This document shows positions 8,331-15,993 of a stretch of 64,000 nt of DNA, piece by piece. The translations under genes were made by a program, and so were the position numbers. Source of the stretch: Arthrobacter sp. NicSoilB8 (GTDB taxonomy: Bacteria > Actinomycetota > Actinomycetes > Actinomycetales > Micrococcaceae); NCBI RefSeq assembly GCF_019977355.1, contig NZ_AP024655.1:2604001-2668000 (forward strand), read 5' to 3'. The first letter of the stretch is position 1. Each line of letters opens with the position of its first letter. The notes beneath the pieces were generated by a model, which searched no databases, was not told where the DNA came from, and saw nothing but the letters and a program-made list of their open reading frames with translations.

Positions 8331-8948
8331 CTACAGGTTCCGGTGATGCTCGATGAGCCAGCGTGCCATCTGCTGGGCACGCCGGGAAGCCAGGGCGTCC
8401 CCCTCCGTGGCCGAGATGATGGAGCCTTTCATCAGGATGTGCCAGGATCGTGCAAACTCCTCCGGGCGGTCCAGTCCGGCCTCCTTGGCCAGGGCTTCGA
8501 TGTGGCCCCTGATACGGCTGAGGTAACCGATGCTGGCCTGCCCCAGAGGGTGTCCCGGCCCCATCTCCAGCAGGACATTGATGAACGAACACGCTTCGAA
8601 GTCCTCGCGCTGGAACCAGTCCCCGAACACGTCAAATACGGCCAGCAACTGTTCCTCGGCGGTGTTGCCGCGCCGCCTGGCCTCGGCGACGATGAGATCC
8701 ACGGTCCACACCTGGTCCCGCAACTCCAGGAAGGCCAGCACCAGGGAGTCCTTGGCCGGGAAATGCCGGTAGAAAGTTGCCTTGGAGACTCCCGAGCTAC
8801 TGATCAGCTCGTTGACGCCGACGTCGCGGATGCCGCGCCTGGAGAATAACTCATAGGCGGTGGCGAGGATTCGGTCCACGGGGTCCTCGCGGCCGGCCAT
8901 GACCGTGGCGGGCAACAGCGTGGGCCCGTCGGCGTCGGAGACAGTCAT
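8331..8948 (-). CDS. TetR/AcrR-family transcriptional regulator
   Basis: Product of 205 residues. The N-terminal TetR helix-turn-helix is clear (ILATAYELFSRRGIRDVGVN, then SSSGVSKATFYRHFPAKDSL). The C-terminal ligand domain is of the AcrR type (FSINVLLEMG-like core, LARSWHILMKGSI region). A perfect palindrome, GACAGACTGGTCTGTC, lies 31 bp upstream of the start and is the probable autoregulatory operator. A 14/16-identical copy lies at 10111-10126, before the ArsR-type gene, so this protein may act there too. Confidence 0.92.
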   Translation of the reverse strand: MTVSDADGPTLLPATVMAGREDPVDRILATAYELFSRRGIRDVGVNELISSSGVSKATFYRHFPAKDSLVLAFLELRDQVWTVDLIVAEARRRGNTAEEQLLAVFDVFGDWFQREDFEACSFINVLLEMGPGHPLGQASIGYLSRIRGHIEALAKEAGLDRPEEFARSWHILMKGSIISATEGDALASRRAQQMARWLIEHHRNL

Positions 8949-8978
8949 GGTGGCTCAGATTTTACACCGCCACGGGCG

Positions 8979-8994
8979 GACAGACTGGTCTGTC
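8979..8994. promoter_or_regulatory. Probable TetR operator, GACAGAC-TG-GTCTGTC
   Basis: Perfect 7-bp inverted repeats with a 2-bp centre, 31 bp from the tetR ATG. Size, symmetry and position fit a TetR operator. Binding by the adjacent regulator is inferred. Confidence 0.7.
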
Positions 8995-9083
8995 GTCGAG
9001 TGTGACAGCGCCTTTGGGGCAAAAATGCCCCGGCATGGCCGGCCGGTCCGGCGCCGGACCCCCGGGGACTCCCTGGGCGGTTT

Positions 9084-9767
9084 CTACGGGTGAAAGACGC
9101 GGTCGGCGTCCCGGCGTGCCGAGAATCGGGTGTCGAGGGCGTGGACGAGGTTTCGGAGAGTGGCAGCGTCGTGCGTGTTGTTGGCCAGCCGGACGATCGC
9201 GGAGGCCGTGTGCGCGAGCTTGAGGTTGTGGTGCTGGCTGTAGACGGAAAGCCGCTCAAAAGCGGCGTCGGAACCGATGTGAAGGATTCCCATCAGAATG
9301 CCCTTGGCCTGTTCAATAAGGCCCCGCGTGCCAATGGCTCCGGCGATGGCCTCACGTGCGGACCGGTCAGTCTCCAGCTGAACCGTCCTGGTGAGGTCGA
9401 GGATGAATCCGTCGATGAACAGCGGCTTCCCACCGGCATCGGGAACGCCCTCCCCCGCCGTTAGGACCCGCCGTTCCCGCCTGCGTGCGTCGAAGAGACG
9501 GTGGTAGCTGGCAAAGAACCCGCCAGCCCGGCACGCGTCCTCAAAGTTTTCCCGGCAACGCTTCCGGTCATCGGCATGGATGTGGGACATCAGAAGGCCC
9601 ATGGTAGGCACAACCTCCCCCCGGCGGTAGCCGTGGATTTGGTAGGTCTCCTCGGACCACTGCAGCTCCCCGGACGTCACATCGAAGCGGAAGGTCCCCG
9701 CCAGGACGTCCTCGCTGACCAGCGCACTGGAATACGTTTGCAGCGCCCTTAATTCGGTCATGGACAT
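9084..9767 (-). CDS. PAS-ANTAR protein (RNA-binding antiterminator-type regulator)
   Basis: Product of 227 residues. The N-terminal half is a PAS_3 fold (FRFDVTSGELQWSEETYQIH, then HIHADDRKRC and the C-terminal strand GFILDLT). Residues about 160-215 are an ANTAR domain (RGLIEQAKGILMGILHIGSD, then AFERLSVYSQHHNLKL). ANTAR domains bind paired RNA hairpins with hexaloops and control transcription termination. The ATG at 9767 is chosen because a preceding 33-codon frame stops just 2 nt before it (TAG-cg-ATG), suggesting coupled translation. An upstream start at 9824 lacks a ribosome site. A hairpin with an ANTAR-like loop lies in the leader. Confidence 0.82.
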   Translation of the reverse strand: MSMTELRALQTYSSALVSEDVLAGTFRFDVTSGELQWSEETYQIHGYRRGEVVPTMGLLMSHIHADDRKRCRENFEDACRAGGFFASYHRLFDARRRERRVLTAGEGVPDAGGKPLFIDGFILDLTRTVQLETDRSAREAIAGAIGTRGLIEQAKGILMGILHIGSDAAFERLSVYSQHHNLKLAHTASAIVRLANNTHDAATLRNLVHALDTRFSARRDADRVFHP

Positions 9768-9769
9768 CG

Positions 9770-9871
9770 CTAGCTGCCCGGCCCCAGGGCCGCCGTCGTT
9801 CCGTCCGGGCCAGACAGCCGGCATCGGCGGGAACCATGGAAAACGGTGAACAATTCGAAGATGCCGGTCAT
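9770..9871 (-). CDS. Possible 33-codon leader ORF translated into the ANTAR gene
   Basis: An excellent ribosome site, AGGAGG with 4-nt spacing, precedes an ATG at 9871. The 33-codon frame (MTGIFELFTVFHGS...) ends with TAG two bases before the ATG of the PAS-ANTAR gene. It has no recognised homology. It could be a coupling leader peptide, or the remains of a longer N-terminus after a frameshift. Confidence 0.4.
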   Translation of the reverse strand: MTGIFELFTVFHGSRRCRLSGPDGTTAALGPGS

Positions 9872-9897
9872 TGAACCTCCTAAGAGCCGGGACCCGC

Positions 9898-9923
9898 TCC
9901 CGGTGACGCCGTTGTCACCGGGA
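9898..9923 (-). promoter_or_regulatory. RNA hairpin with AACGGC hexaloop in the ANTAR gene leader
   Basis: On the minus (mRNA) strand, perfect 10-bp arms TCCCGGTGAC / GTCACCGGGA close a six-base loop AACGGC. Loop position 1 is A and position 4 is G, the two bases known to be conserved in ANTAR-bound hairpins. A shorter alternative hairpin (CCGGGA-GCGGG-TCCCGG) uses the same right arm and would exclude this one, just before the AGGAGG site. A second hexaloop hairpin, required in the classical two-stem motif, is not obvious. Confidence 0.5.
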
Positions 9924-10102
9924 ACAGCCTGAATCCACCCCACGATGCCGGTCATCCGCAGAAGCCCGGAACGAATTGATGAATTTATGAAAGTCTGAAC
10001 TACGCTTCGCGTCCGCGCAAGGGGTGGCCCCGGCTCCGCCACCGGCGGCGACACGACAGCGGTCCGGCGCTACGATGTAGGTGCGGTAGGACGAATCTTG
10101 GC

Positions 10103-10134
10103 GCGTGCGAGACAGACTTTTCTGTCTCGCACGC
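10103..10134. promoter_or_regulatory. Perfect 14-bp inverted repeat upstream of ArsR-type gene
   Basis: GCGTGCGAGACAGA, a 4-nt centre CTTT, then its exact complement, 73 bp before the GTG of the ArsR-type gene. No T-tract follows, so an operator is likelier than a terminator. Its central 16 bp (GACAGACTTTTCTGTC, 10111-10126) differ from the TetR operator at 8979-8994 at only two central positions. Confidence 0.65.
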
Positions 10135-10206
10135 GGCAGAGTCCCATCTGCGGGTTCCGCGCAGACGCACGGCTCAGAAAATTTGAACGCGAAGGAGGGA
10201 GATCCA

Positions 10207-10572
10207 GTGACGGATGAACTTCCCGGAGGCCTGGTCCTCGCCGATGTGAAGGCCGAACTTTTCAAATCCATGGGCCACCCGGCACGAATCCAACTTCTTG
10301 AAGTGCTCGCCGACGGACCTGTTGCCGTGAGCAGGCTCCGCGATTACACGGGCCTTGAGCCTTCGAATCTCTCCCAGCATTTGAGCTTGCTCCGCCGCCA
10401 GCGCCTCATTGTCCCTTCGCGACGCGAAGGGCGGCTTTTCTATGAACTGGCCAGCCCCGAGGTGAGCGTCCTGCTCGCTGACGCCCGGTCCCTGCTCGGC
10501 GCGCTCCTCCACACCACCCGCCTGAACCTAAGCCCCGACGGCGAGGCGCCCCGCGAAGAGGCAATCCGCTAA
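10207..10572 (+). CDS. ArsR-family winged-helix transcriptional regulator without metal-site cysteines
   Basis: Product of 121 residues. The GTG at 10207 follows AAGGAGG at 8-nt spacing, which decides the start over an upstream in-frame GTG. The fold is ArsR-type (ELFKSMGHPARIQLLEVLAD, recognition helix GLEPSNLSQHLSLLRRQRLI, wing REGRLFYELA). There is no cysteine, so the classical thiol metal site is absent and the ligand is unknown. The perfect inverted repeat upstream is a likely operator. Confidence 0.85.
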   Translation: MTDELPGGLVLADVKAELFKSMGHPARIQLLEVLADGPVAVSRLRDYTGLEPSNLSQHLSLLRRQRLIVPSRREGRLFYELASPEVSVLLADARSLLGALLHTTRLNLSPDGEAPREEAIR

Positions 10573-10621
10573 GTGCAGCGCCCGCTTCCCGATCCTGGAA
10601 CCGTGGAGCCCGACTCAGCGG

Positions 10622-11383
10622 TCAGCGCTGCGTCCTAATCTCTTGCAGGTAGGCCATGAGGCCGACCAGCTGCTCTGCAGTCCACGGCAGATCGGCGCTG
10701 AGTGCAGCGCTGTTGTCCTGCCACATGGCGCGGGCGGCGGCCTTGGTTTGTTCGCCGGAGTGGAACATGGATCCGAGCTCGTCCCACGCCCTGGCCCAGT
10801 CCCTCACGGAGGGATCTGATACTGGCGTTCCGTCCCCGGCGTGCCTGAGACCTTCCTCAACCAATGCGGCCCACCGGTTCTTGGCGGCGTCGATCCCCTC
10901 GGCGCCGAGTTCGGCCCTTCGCTCGGCCAGTTCCTGACGCTGTTCCGGCGTGAAGTGGTTTTCCAGCACGGTGATCATCTCCAACGTTGACATGAATTGT
11001 TCGGTGTCCGGCATGGCGGCCGCGTCAATGCGGGAGAGCAGGTCCCGAATCCGGTCCTCAACAGACTGGACCTGCTCGGCTTGGCGGCGCACGTGCCGCA
11101 GTTGTCCTTCCAGGAGAGTGCGCAGGGAAGCCAGGTCATCAACCGGTGCCGCCAGCGCGGCGGCGATCTCCGCCAACGGGAGCCCGAGCATCTGGAGCGC
11201 CCGGATCCGGTACAGCCTCCGCACGTCCCGACCGTCATAGCGGCGGTGGCCGGAAGCCGTCCGCCGGCTGGCTGACAGCAATCCGATCTCGTCGTAATGA
11301 TGGAGCGTCCGGACCGTGACGCCACATGCCGCGGCGAGTTCGCCAATACTCCATGGACCTGCGGCACCGCTCGCCTCTTTCAT
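10622..11383 (-). CDS. MerR-family regulator with TipAS ligand domain
   Basis: Product of 253 residues: an N-terminal MerR helix-turn-helix (WSIGELAAACGVTVRTLHHY, RTASGHRRYDGRDVRRLYRI), a linking coiled coil, then a TipAS domain (about 130-250, ending DLPWTAEQLVGLMAYLQEIR), which in TipA traps thiopeptide and other drugs. The ATG at 11383 lies 7 nt after a -10 box, giving a leaderless mRNA; an upstream GTG at 11392 is less likely. A perfect 10-bp palindrome sits between -35 and -10, the classical MerR architecture, so it should control itself. No obvious efflux target is adjacent. Confidence 0.9.
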   Translation of the reverse strand: MKEASGAAGPWSIGELAAACGVTVRTLHHYDEIGLLSASRRTASGHRRYDGRDVRRLYRIRALQMLGLPLAEIAAALAAPVDDLASLRTLLEGQLRHVRRQAEQVQSVEDRIRDLLSRIDAAAMPDTEQFMSTLEMITVLENHFTPEQRQELAERRAELGAEGIDAAKNRWAALVEEGLRHAGDGTPVSDPSVRDWARAWDELGSMFHSGEQTKAAARAMWQDNSAALSADLPWTAEQLVGLMAYLQEIRTQR

Positions 11384-11392
11384 GTGAACCAC

Positions 11393-11425
11393 GGTAAATC
11401 CTCACGCCGCGTGAGGATCAAGGCC
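11393..11425 (-). promoter_or_regulatory. MerR-type promoter-operator with 19-bp spacer
   Basis: Reading the minus strand: -35 TTGATC, a 19-bp spacer, -10 TACCGT, then 7 nt to the merR ATG. The spacer carries most of the palindrome ATCCTCACGC-C-GCGTGAGGAT (11398-11418). Long 19-bp spacers with a central dyad are diagnostic of MerR-activated promoters. The operator overlaps the last codons and stop of the fic gene. Confidence 0.7.
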
Positions 11426-12601
11426 CTGTTCCGCCAGCCGGCTGTTGAGCCGGTCCACCTCGTCGAGGACTTCAGTCGCCGCCCAGGCACGGCTGCGCTT
11501 TGACTGGGTTACCGCGGTGATGACCCCGGCGCTGGTGAGCCGCTCCAGCGCGGCATAGACGGAACTTTCGGCGACGCCGGCAGCGTGGGCGGCGCTGTGG
11601 GCCTCGAACACGGGCCGCTCCAGCAGCCACGGAATGATCTTCTCATCCGCCGATCCCCTGCGGGGCCTGGCAAGCTCCAGCCACATGGCCGGCAGGGCAT
11701 CGAGTGCGGCCACTGATTCCCGGGCTGCGTCCGCGGCACGGACCGCCGACCGGGCCAGGTACAGCACGAACGGGTCGGCAACCCCGGACCGGTAGTTGTT
11801 GAGCAGGCTGAAATACCTCTCGACGTCGGCGACCATCGCCGACGCGATCGGTGTGACCGTGTTCCGCGTGAGCCCGCGACGCCGCGAGATCGCACCGATT
11901 AAGGCCCGCCCGATCCGGCCGTTACCGTCGGTGAACGGATGGATGGATTCGAAGTGGGCGTGCGCGATCGCCGCCTGCGCCATGATGGGGAGGTCGCGGC
12001 GGTTGCAGAAGACCATCAGATCCTCTATCAGGTCCGGCAAGAGCTCCGGAGGGGGCGGAACGTGAATGGCACCCCGCGGCGAATGATCGCTGCCGCCGAT
12101 CCAGTTCTGCACGTCCCTGAGCCTGCCGGCATGCGGACCGTCCATCGGGTCGTCCTTCATGAGGGTGCGATGGGCTGCCAGCATGGCCTCCAGCCGGATT
12201 TCGCCTGTCCGCCCGGCGTCGTCGATCATCCCTTGCACGGCGTCTGCCGCAGCCACCATGGAGCGGGCCTCATCGCTGGCCTTGAGGCCTATCATGGCCC
12301 GGGCGTAGTCGTCACGGTTGGCGTCGACATGCTCGATCTTGGAGGAGGAGACGGCCTCGCTGCGGAGGAGAAACCCGCTGATGGCGGTCATCCGGGTGCC
12401 GGCCGTGACGTCGAGGGACGCAATGGCAACAGCGGCCTCCTCAAGCGCGACAACGGTCTCGCGGCCCGGATCGAACCAGAGCCCCGCGATCATGGGCGGA
12501 AGCGCGACCACAACCTCGGCGAATTCCCGGTCCTCCCGCGGCGGCCGGCCGGAAGACTTCCATGGCATGGTCTTGCTGCCGTGCGGGGGCCAAGCGGTCA
12601 T
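11402..12601 (-). CDS. Fic-family protein (putative AMP transferase) with C-terminal winged helix
   Basis: Product of 399 residues. It has the Fic core HPFTDGNGRIGR at 221-232, where the histidine and the GNGR loop are the catalytic and ATP-binding residues for AMP transfer to a target protein. An N-terminal helix carries an inhibitory-type motif SSSKIEH at 85-91; the usual (S/T)xxxE(G/N) ends in H here. The C-terminus forms a winged helix (VAESSVYAALERLTSAGVIT), as in many Fic-DOC proteins that regulate themselves. The ATG at 12601 has GGAGG at 5-nt spacing. The target is unknown. Confidence 0.9.
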   Translation of the reverse strand: MTAWPPHGSKTMPWKSSGRPPREDREFAEVVVALPPMIAGLWFDPGRETVVALEEAAVAIASLDVTAGTRMTAISGFLLRSEAVSSSKIEHVDANRDDYARAMIGLKASDEARSMVAAADAVQGMIDDAGRTGEIRLEAMLAAHRTLMKDDPMDGPHAGRLRDVQNWIGGSDHSPRGAIHVPPPPELLPDLIEDLMVFCNRRDLPIMAQAAIAHAHFESIHPFTDGNGRIGRALIGAISRRRGLTRNTVTPIASAMVADVERYFSLLNNYRSGVADPFVLYLARSAVRAADAARESVAALDALPAMWLELARPRRGSADEKIIPWLLERPVFEAHSAAHAAGVAESSVYAALERLTSAGVITAVTQSKRSRAWAATEVLDEVDRLNSRLAEQGLDPHAA

Positions 12602-12619
12602 GGATACCTCCGGAAGTCG

Positions 12620-12665
12620 GAACAACGCCGTCACTATTAAGACTTTAGTAGCTAAATCTAAATAA
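12620..12665. promoter_or_regulatory. AT-rich promoter region of fic with TTTAG/CTAAA repeats
   Basis: A markedly AT-rich island in an otherwise GC-rich region just upstream of fic. It contains TTTAG-TAG-CTAAA and a further CTAAA copy. This resembles an operator plus -10 region, but no regulator can be named. Confidence 0.35.
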
Positions 12666-12729
12666 TGAGCGACCTGTTGCCCGAAGATTCCATCCGAACC
12701 GGTCCTGTTACCCAGGACGGGCGTATCTG

Positions 12730-13068
12730 GTGAAGTTTCGAAGCTTGCCCTGGACTGAGGGGACGGTTCCGCCTCCAGTGGTGGGCTGGGATCGCGTGTC
12801 GCCGGCCCTCGATTCCGCGGCGGCACGGTTCAAAGGAGGCCGCGTCACTGGTATTGATACCCTCAGTGGCCACGTCACTTCCGATCTCGCCTGCGTCCTG
12901 GACATAGAACACTGGCAGGCCAAGGTCGGCGGCGCAGCCGAAATGTCGCTCTTCGATTTGCGGGCGACGAGCATTTACCGCCTTGAAGACGACGCCTGGG
13001 CACTCGTGCGCCGCCACGCCGGCCCGATCACCACACCGCGGGCCCCGGACGCCGCCATCCGCCAGTAG
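12730..13068 (+). pseudogene. N-terminally truncated SnoaL-like (nuclear transport factor 2 fold) protein
   Basis: The 112-codon frame keeps the C-terminal two thirds of a SnoaL-like fold: VGWDRVSPALDSAAARFKGG, LACVLDIEHWQAKVGG, LFDLRATSIYRLEDDAWALV and the closing RRHAGPITTPRAPDA. Full proteins are about 140-150 residues, and the opening helix with the first strand is missing. No ribosome site is seen before the ATG. It could be expressed as a short protein, but a remnant is likelier. Confidence 0.55.
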
Positions 13069-13217
13069 TACCGGGATTCACGCCACCTATTTCCAAGACC
13101 GGCCGCAGAGGCTGGTCAGTTGGATGACCACGCCAAGCAGCCGTGCTCGGTCGTTGCCGACGTTGAGGTTAGCTGCGACAGCGCGCCCCGCCGAAACCGG
13201 TTCAAGGCCTTCGTCCC

Positions 13218-14855
13218 TCACGCGGCGCCGGACTGTGCGGGATCGCTCTCCGGTTCGTCCGTGGGCTTCCGGCGGACCAGTTCGGTGGGAATGTTCTTGG
13301 AGAACAAGAGCGACAGCGAGCTGATAAACACCAGGGCCACCATCGATGCCCGGAGCGAGGACACCTGCGAGTCGGTATACAGCGTAGTCAGCGTTGCAGC
13401 GTCCGCGGGCGACAGTCCCGCCGACGTCGCGATCTCGTTCACCGTGGACACCGGCACAATGTTGACCCCCGACTGGCTGTCGGCGGCGACCTGATCCTTG
13501 ACGTTGCCCGGAAGGTCGCTCGTTTCCACAGCGCCCAAAAAGGAGCTCGAGAGCGAAGCGATCAGGACCGATCCGATCAGGGCCGTCCCCAGCGAGGACC
13601 CAAGGTTCTGGAAGATCCCCTGGAGCCCGCCGATTTCGCTGGACCGCTCGACGCCGACGCTGGACATTGTGACGTTGCCGATCTGGGATGCCAGCAGCCC
13701 GAGGGCCGCTCCCGCGAAGAACATGCCGGCCGCGAAAAGCACGCTGCGCAGGTCCAGGGAGACTGAGCCGAGCAGGACGAAGCTGCTCACGACCAGGACG
13801 AGCTGTCCAAGCCGAACGATCCGGCGCGGAGACCAGACGGCCGTCAGGCGGGTGCCGACAACCGAGAACAGGATCAGCGAAATCGAAAGCGGAAGAATCT
13901 TGATGCCGGTGTCGAGGGCATTCAGTCCCAGGGTCATCTGCAAATACACCGGAATCATGAAGAACAGGCCGGCCGTGATCATGTACTGGGCCGCGAGGAC
14001 GGACAGCCCGGAGCGCAGCTGTTTGATGGACAGCATCGAGACGTGGACCAGCGGCGGGCGCCCCCGCCGGATCAGTGCCTCCTGCCGGGCGAAGAACGCC
14101 CACACCAGGAACCCGCCCGCGAGTATCAGGTACGGCACCAGGGACAGGCCCAGCGGATTGATCGGAACGCCGCCGATCTCGGGCGATTGCTTGGGCAGAA
14201 TCCATCCCCAGGTCTTGCTTTGGAGCATGGCGAAGACGATCAGGGTCAGGCCTGCCGCCGAGAACAGGACGCTGATGCCATCGATCCTGATGCGTTGCGG
14301 GCGGCTGGCATCGGGCACAAGCCGCGCGAAGAGGAGTACGGCCGCCATCACCACCACTTCGCCGATGAACACATACCTCCAGCTGAGATACGTTGTGACA
14401 TACCCGCCGATGAGCGGGCCCAGGGCCACGGCGGCGCCCGACGTCGCCCCGATGATCGCGAACCCCGTCACCCTGTCCTGGCCCTGGTAGTTGTTGGCGA
14501 TGAGGGCCGCGATGGCCGGGATCACCAGGACCGCCCCGACCCCTTCGATCACGGACCACCCGAGGAAGAGCACCGCGATGTTGGGGCTGAGGGCTGTCAG
14601 GAGTGATCCGCACGCGTAAATCACTGCACCAATGACGAAGGCGCGGCGGCGTCCCCACACATCACCGAGTTTTGCTCCCAGCAACATCAGGGAGGCCATG
14701 GTGAGGGTGTAGAACGTGATGGCCGCCTGCATCGCGGCGACAGTGGTATTGAGGTCCTTGACGACTGTTGAAATGGAAACGTTCATCACGGTGCTGTCCA
14801 GCACCATGACGAACTGCGCGCATCCGAGGATAATGCCGGCGGTCCATTTCTTCAT
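13218..14855 (-). CDS. MFS drug:H+ antiporter, DHA2 (EmrB/QacA) type
   Basis: Product of 545 residues with 14 predicted membrane segments. Motif D (LDSTVMNVS), motif A (GAKLGDVWGRRRAFVIG) and motif C-like GPLIGGYVTTYLSWR place it in the DHA2 drug-efflux group. A long periplasmic loop (about 450-500) precedes the last helix. Substrates cannot be predicted. The ATG at 14855 has no strong ribosome site; the upstream SHOCT gene on the same strand ends 37 bp before it. Confidence 0.93.
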   Translation of the reverse strand: MKKWTAGIILGCAQFVMVLDSTVMNVSISTVVKDLNTTVAAMQAAITFYTLTMASLMLLGAKLGDVWGRRRAFVIGAVIYACGSLLTALSPNIAVLFLGWSVIEGVGAVLVIPAIAALIANNYQGQDRVTGFAIIGATSGAAVALGPLIGGYVTTYLSWRYVFIGEVVVMAAVLLFARLVPDASRPQRIRIDGISVLFSAAGLTLIVFAMLQSKTWGWILPKQSPEIGGVPINPLGLSLVPYLILAGGFLVWAFFARQEALIRRGRPPLVHVSMLSIKQLRSGLSVLAAQYMITAGLFFMIPVYLQMTLGLNALDTGIKILPLSISLILFSVVGTRLTAVWSPRRIVRLGQLVLVVSSFVLLGSVSLDLRSVLFAAGMFFAGAALGLLASQIGNVTMSSVGVERSSEIGGLQGIFQNLGSSLGTALIGSVLIASLSSSFLGAVETSDLPGNVKDQVAADSQSGVNIVPVSTVNEIATSAGLSPADAATLTTLYTDSQVSSLRASMVALVFISSLSLLFSKNIPTELVRRKPTDEPESDPAQSGAA

Positions 14856-14892
14856 TGGCTGACACGCATTCTCGAAGGAAGCGGCCGGGCGG

Positions 14893-15276
14893 TCAGGCCC
14901 CGCTCAACGCCTTGGCCTTGACAGCCTCAAACTCGCCCTGGGTGAGCGTGCCGGCGTCGAGGAGTTCCTTGGCCTTCGCAATCTCCTGGGTGGGCGACGC
15001 CGAGGCGACAGAACGGATGTACTCGGTCGTGGCCGCTTCTGCCTGCTGCGCACTCTTGGCCTGGCGTTCCGCCATGCTGCGGCCGCGCGCGATCAGGTAG
15101 ACCAAAACTGTCAGGAACGGCACGAAGACCAGGAACAATATCCACACTGCCTTGAGCCAGCCGTTAAGCTCGCGGTCCCGGAAGATGTCACCGATGACTG
15201 CAAACAATGCGAAAAGATACGAGACGAACGCGAAACCCCAAAAGAACAGCCAAATGACGCTCCAGAATTGCTCCAC
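14893..15276 (-). CDS. PLDc_N-type membrane protein with C-terminal SHOCT domain (copy 1)
   Basis: Product of 127 residues with two membrane helices (VIWLFFWGFAFVSYLFALFA and AVWILFLVFVPFLTVLVYLI), a basic linker GRSMAERQ and a SHOCT motif at the end (EIAKAKELLDAGTLTQGEFE). A GTG at 15276 is preferred to the ATG at 15285. AAAGGA is 8 nt from the GTG but touches the ATG, and the GTG start aligns better with the neighbouring paralogue. Function is unknown; such proteins often sit near envelope-stress genes. Confidence 0.8.
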   Translation of the reverse strand: MEQFWSVIWLFFWGFAFVSYLFALFAVIGDIFRDRELNGWLKAVWILFLVFVPFLTVLVYLIARGRSMAERQAKSAQQAEAATTEYIRSVASASPTQEIAKAKELLDAGTLTQGEFEAVKAKALSGA

Positions 15277-15442
15277 GGGAGCCATCCTTTCGTTCCGAGG
15301 AAGCCCTGCTGGCATTCCCTTGGGGCCAAAACTAGCCCTCACCCGCCACTGCCTGTAAGGACCATAAGGCCTGTATTTGGCACGGTGGAGCGCTATGCCC
15401 CTTCGCTCCCCGGGCCGTGCCCCCGGCTCAAATGCTCCGGTG

Positions 15443-15817
15443 TCAGCCCAGCGCCCTGGCCTTGAGCATCTGGAATTCTTCGCCGGTGATCGTGCCTTCA
15501 TCGAGGAGTTTCTTCGCCGCCGCGATCTGATCCGCGGGGTTGGCATTGGCGGTCCGCCGGATGTAGTCAGCCATGTCGTCCCGTGCAACATCCTGCCGCG
15601 CGGACTGTCGGATGGTCATTTGCTGCCCGTAGAACAGCATGTAGGCCAGGCAACCGAGGAGCGGGAACAGGAGAACGGCCAGGACCCACAGGGCCTTGAC
15701 CCACCCGGGGCGCAGGCTGTCCGAAAAGATGTCCCTGAAGACAAGGAACAGCACCATTAAGTAGGCAACAAACATGACGAACGAAAACATGAGCCAGATG
15801 AAATCCCAAAATCCCAT
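15443..15817 (-). CDS. PLDc_N-type membrane protein with C-terminal SHOCT domain (copy 2)
   Basis: Product of 124 residues, a clear paralogue of the next gene: two helices (FIWLMFSFVMFVAYLMVLFL, ALWVLAVLLFPLLGCLAYML) and a SHOCT end (QIAAAKKLLDEGTITGEEFQ). AAAGG is 8 nt from the ATG. The two copies are 166 bp apart on the same strand and probably arose by tandem duplication; they may form hetero-oligomers. Confidence 0.85.
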   Translation of the reverse strand: MGFWDFIWLMFSFVMFVAYLMVLFLVFRDIFSDSLRPGWVKALWVLAVLLFPLLGCLAYMLFYGQQMTIRQSARQDVARDDMADYIRRTANANPADQIAAAKKLLDEGTITGEEFQMLKARALG

Positions 15818-15950
15818 GACCTTCGCCTTTCGCGGGACCGGTGATGCGGCAGCGCTTTGGAACAGCAGTGGCGGCCCAGCCGGGTTACTTGCCGGATCGC
15901 CACCAGCCTACGCAGGGGGTTGCGGTTGTCAATCAGTCCCCGGGGCGGCC

Positions 15951-15993
15951 CCGGGCAGCGGACCTGGAAGAGCCGGGCAGCGGACCTAGAAGA
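15951..15993. repeat. Tandem duplication of a 21-base unit (period 22)
   Basis: Two copies starting at 15951 and 15973 (CCGGGCAGCGGACCT then G or A, then GAAGA) differ at one base. The right copy overlaps the stop codon of the 51-codon frame to its right. Probably a replication-slippage duplication. Confidence 0.7.

Noticed and set aside
10103..10134. Rho-independent terminator
   Set aside because: No T-run follows, no gene ends just before it in either direction, and it lies before a start codon; an operator is likelier.
13087..14658. Open frame of 523 codons on the minus strand in the MFS region
   Set aside because: Out-of-frame shadow of the DHA2 transporter, Arg/Pro/Gly-rich with no domain.
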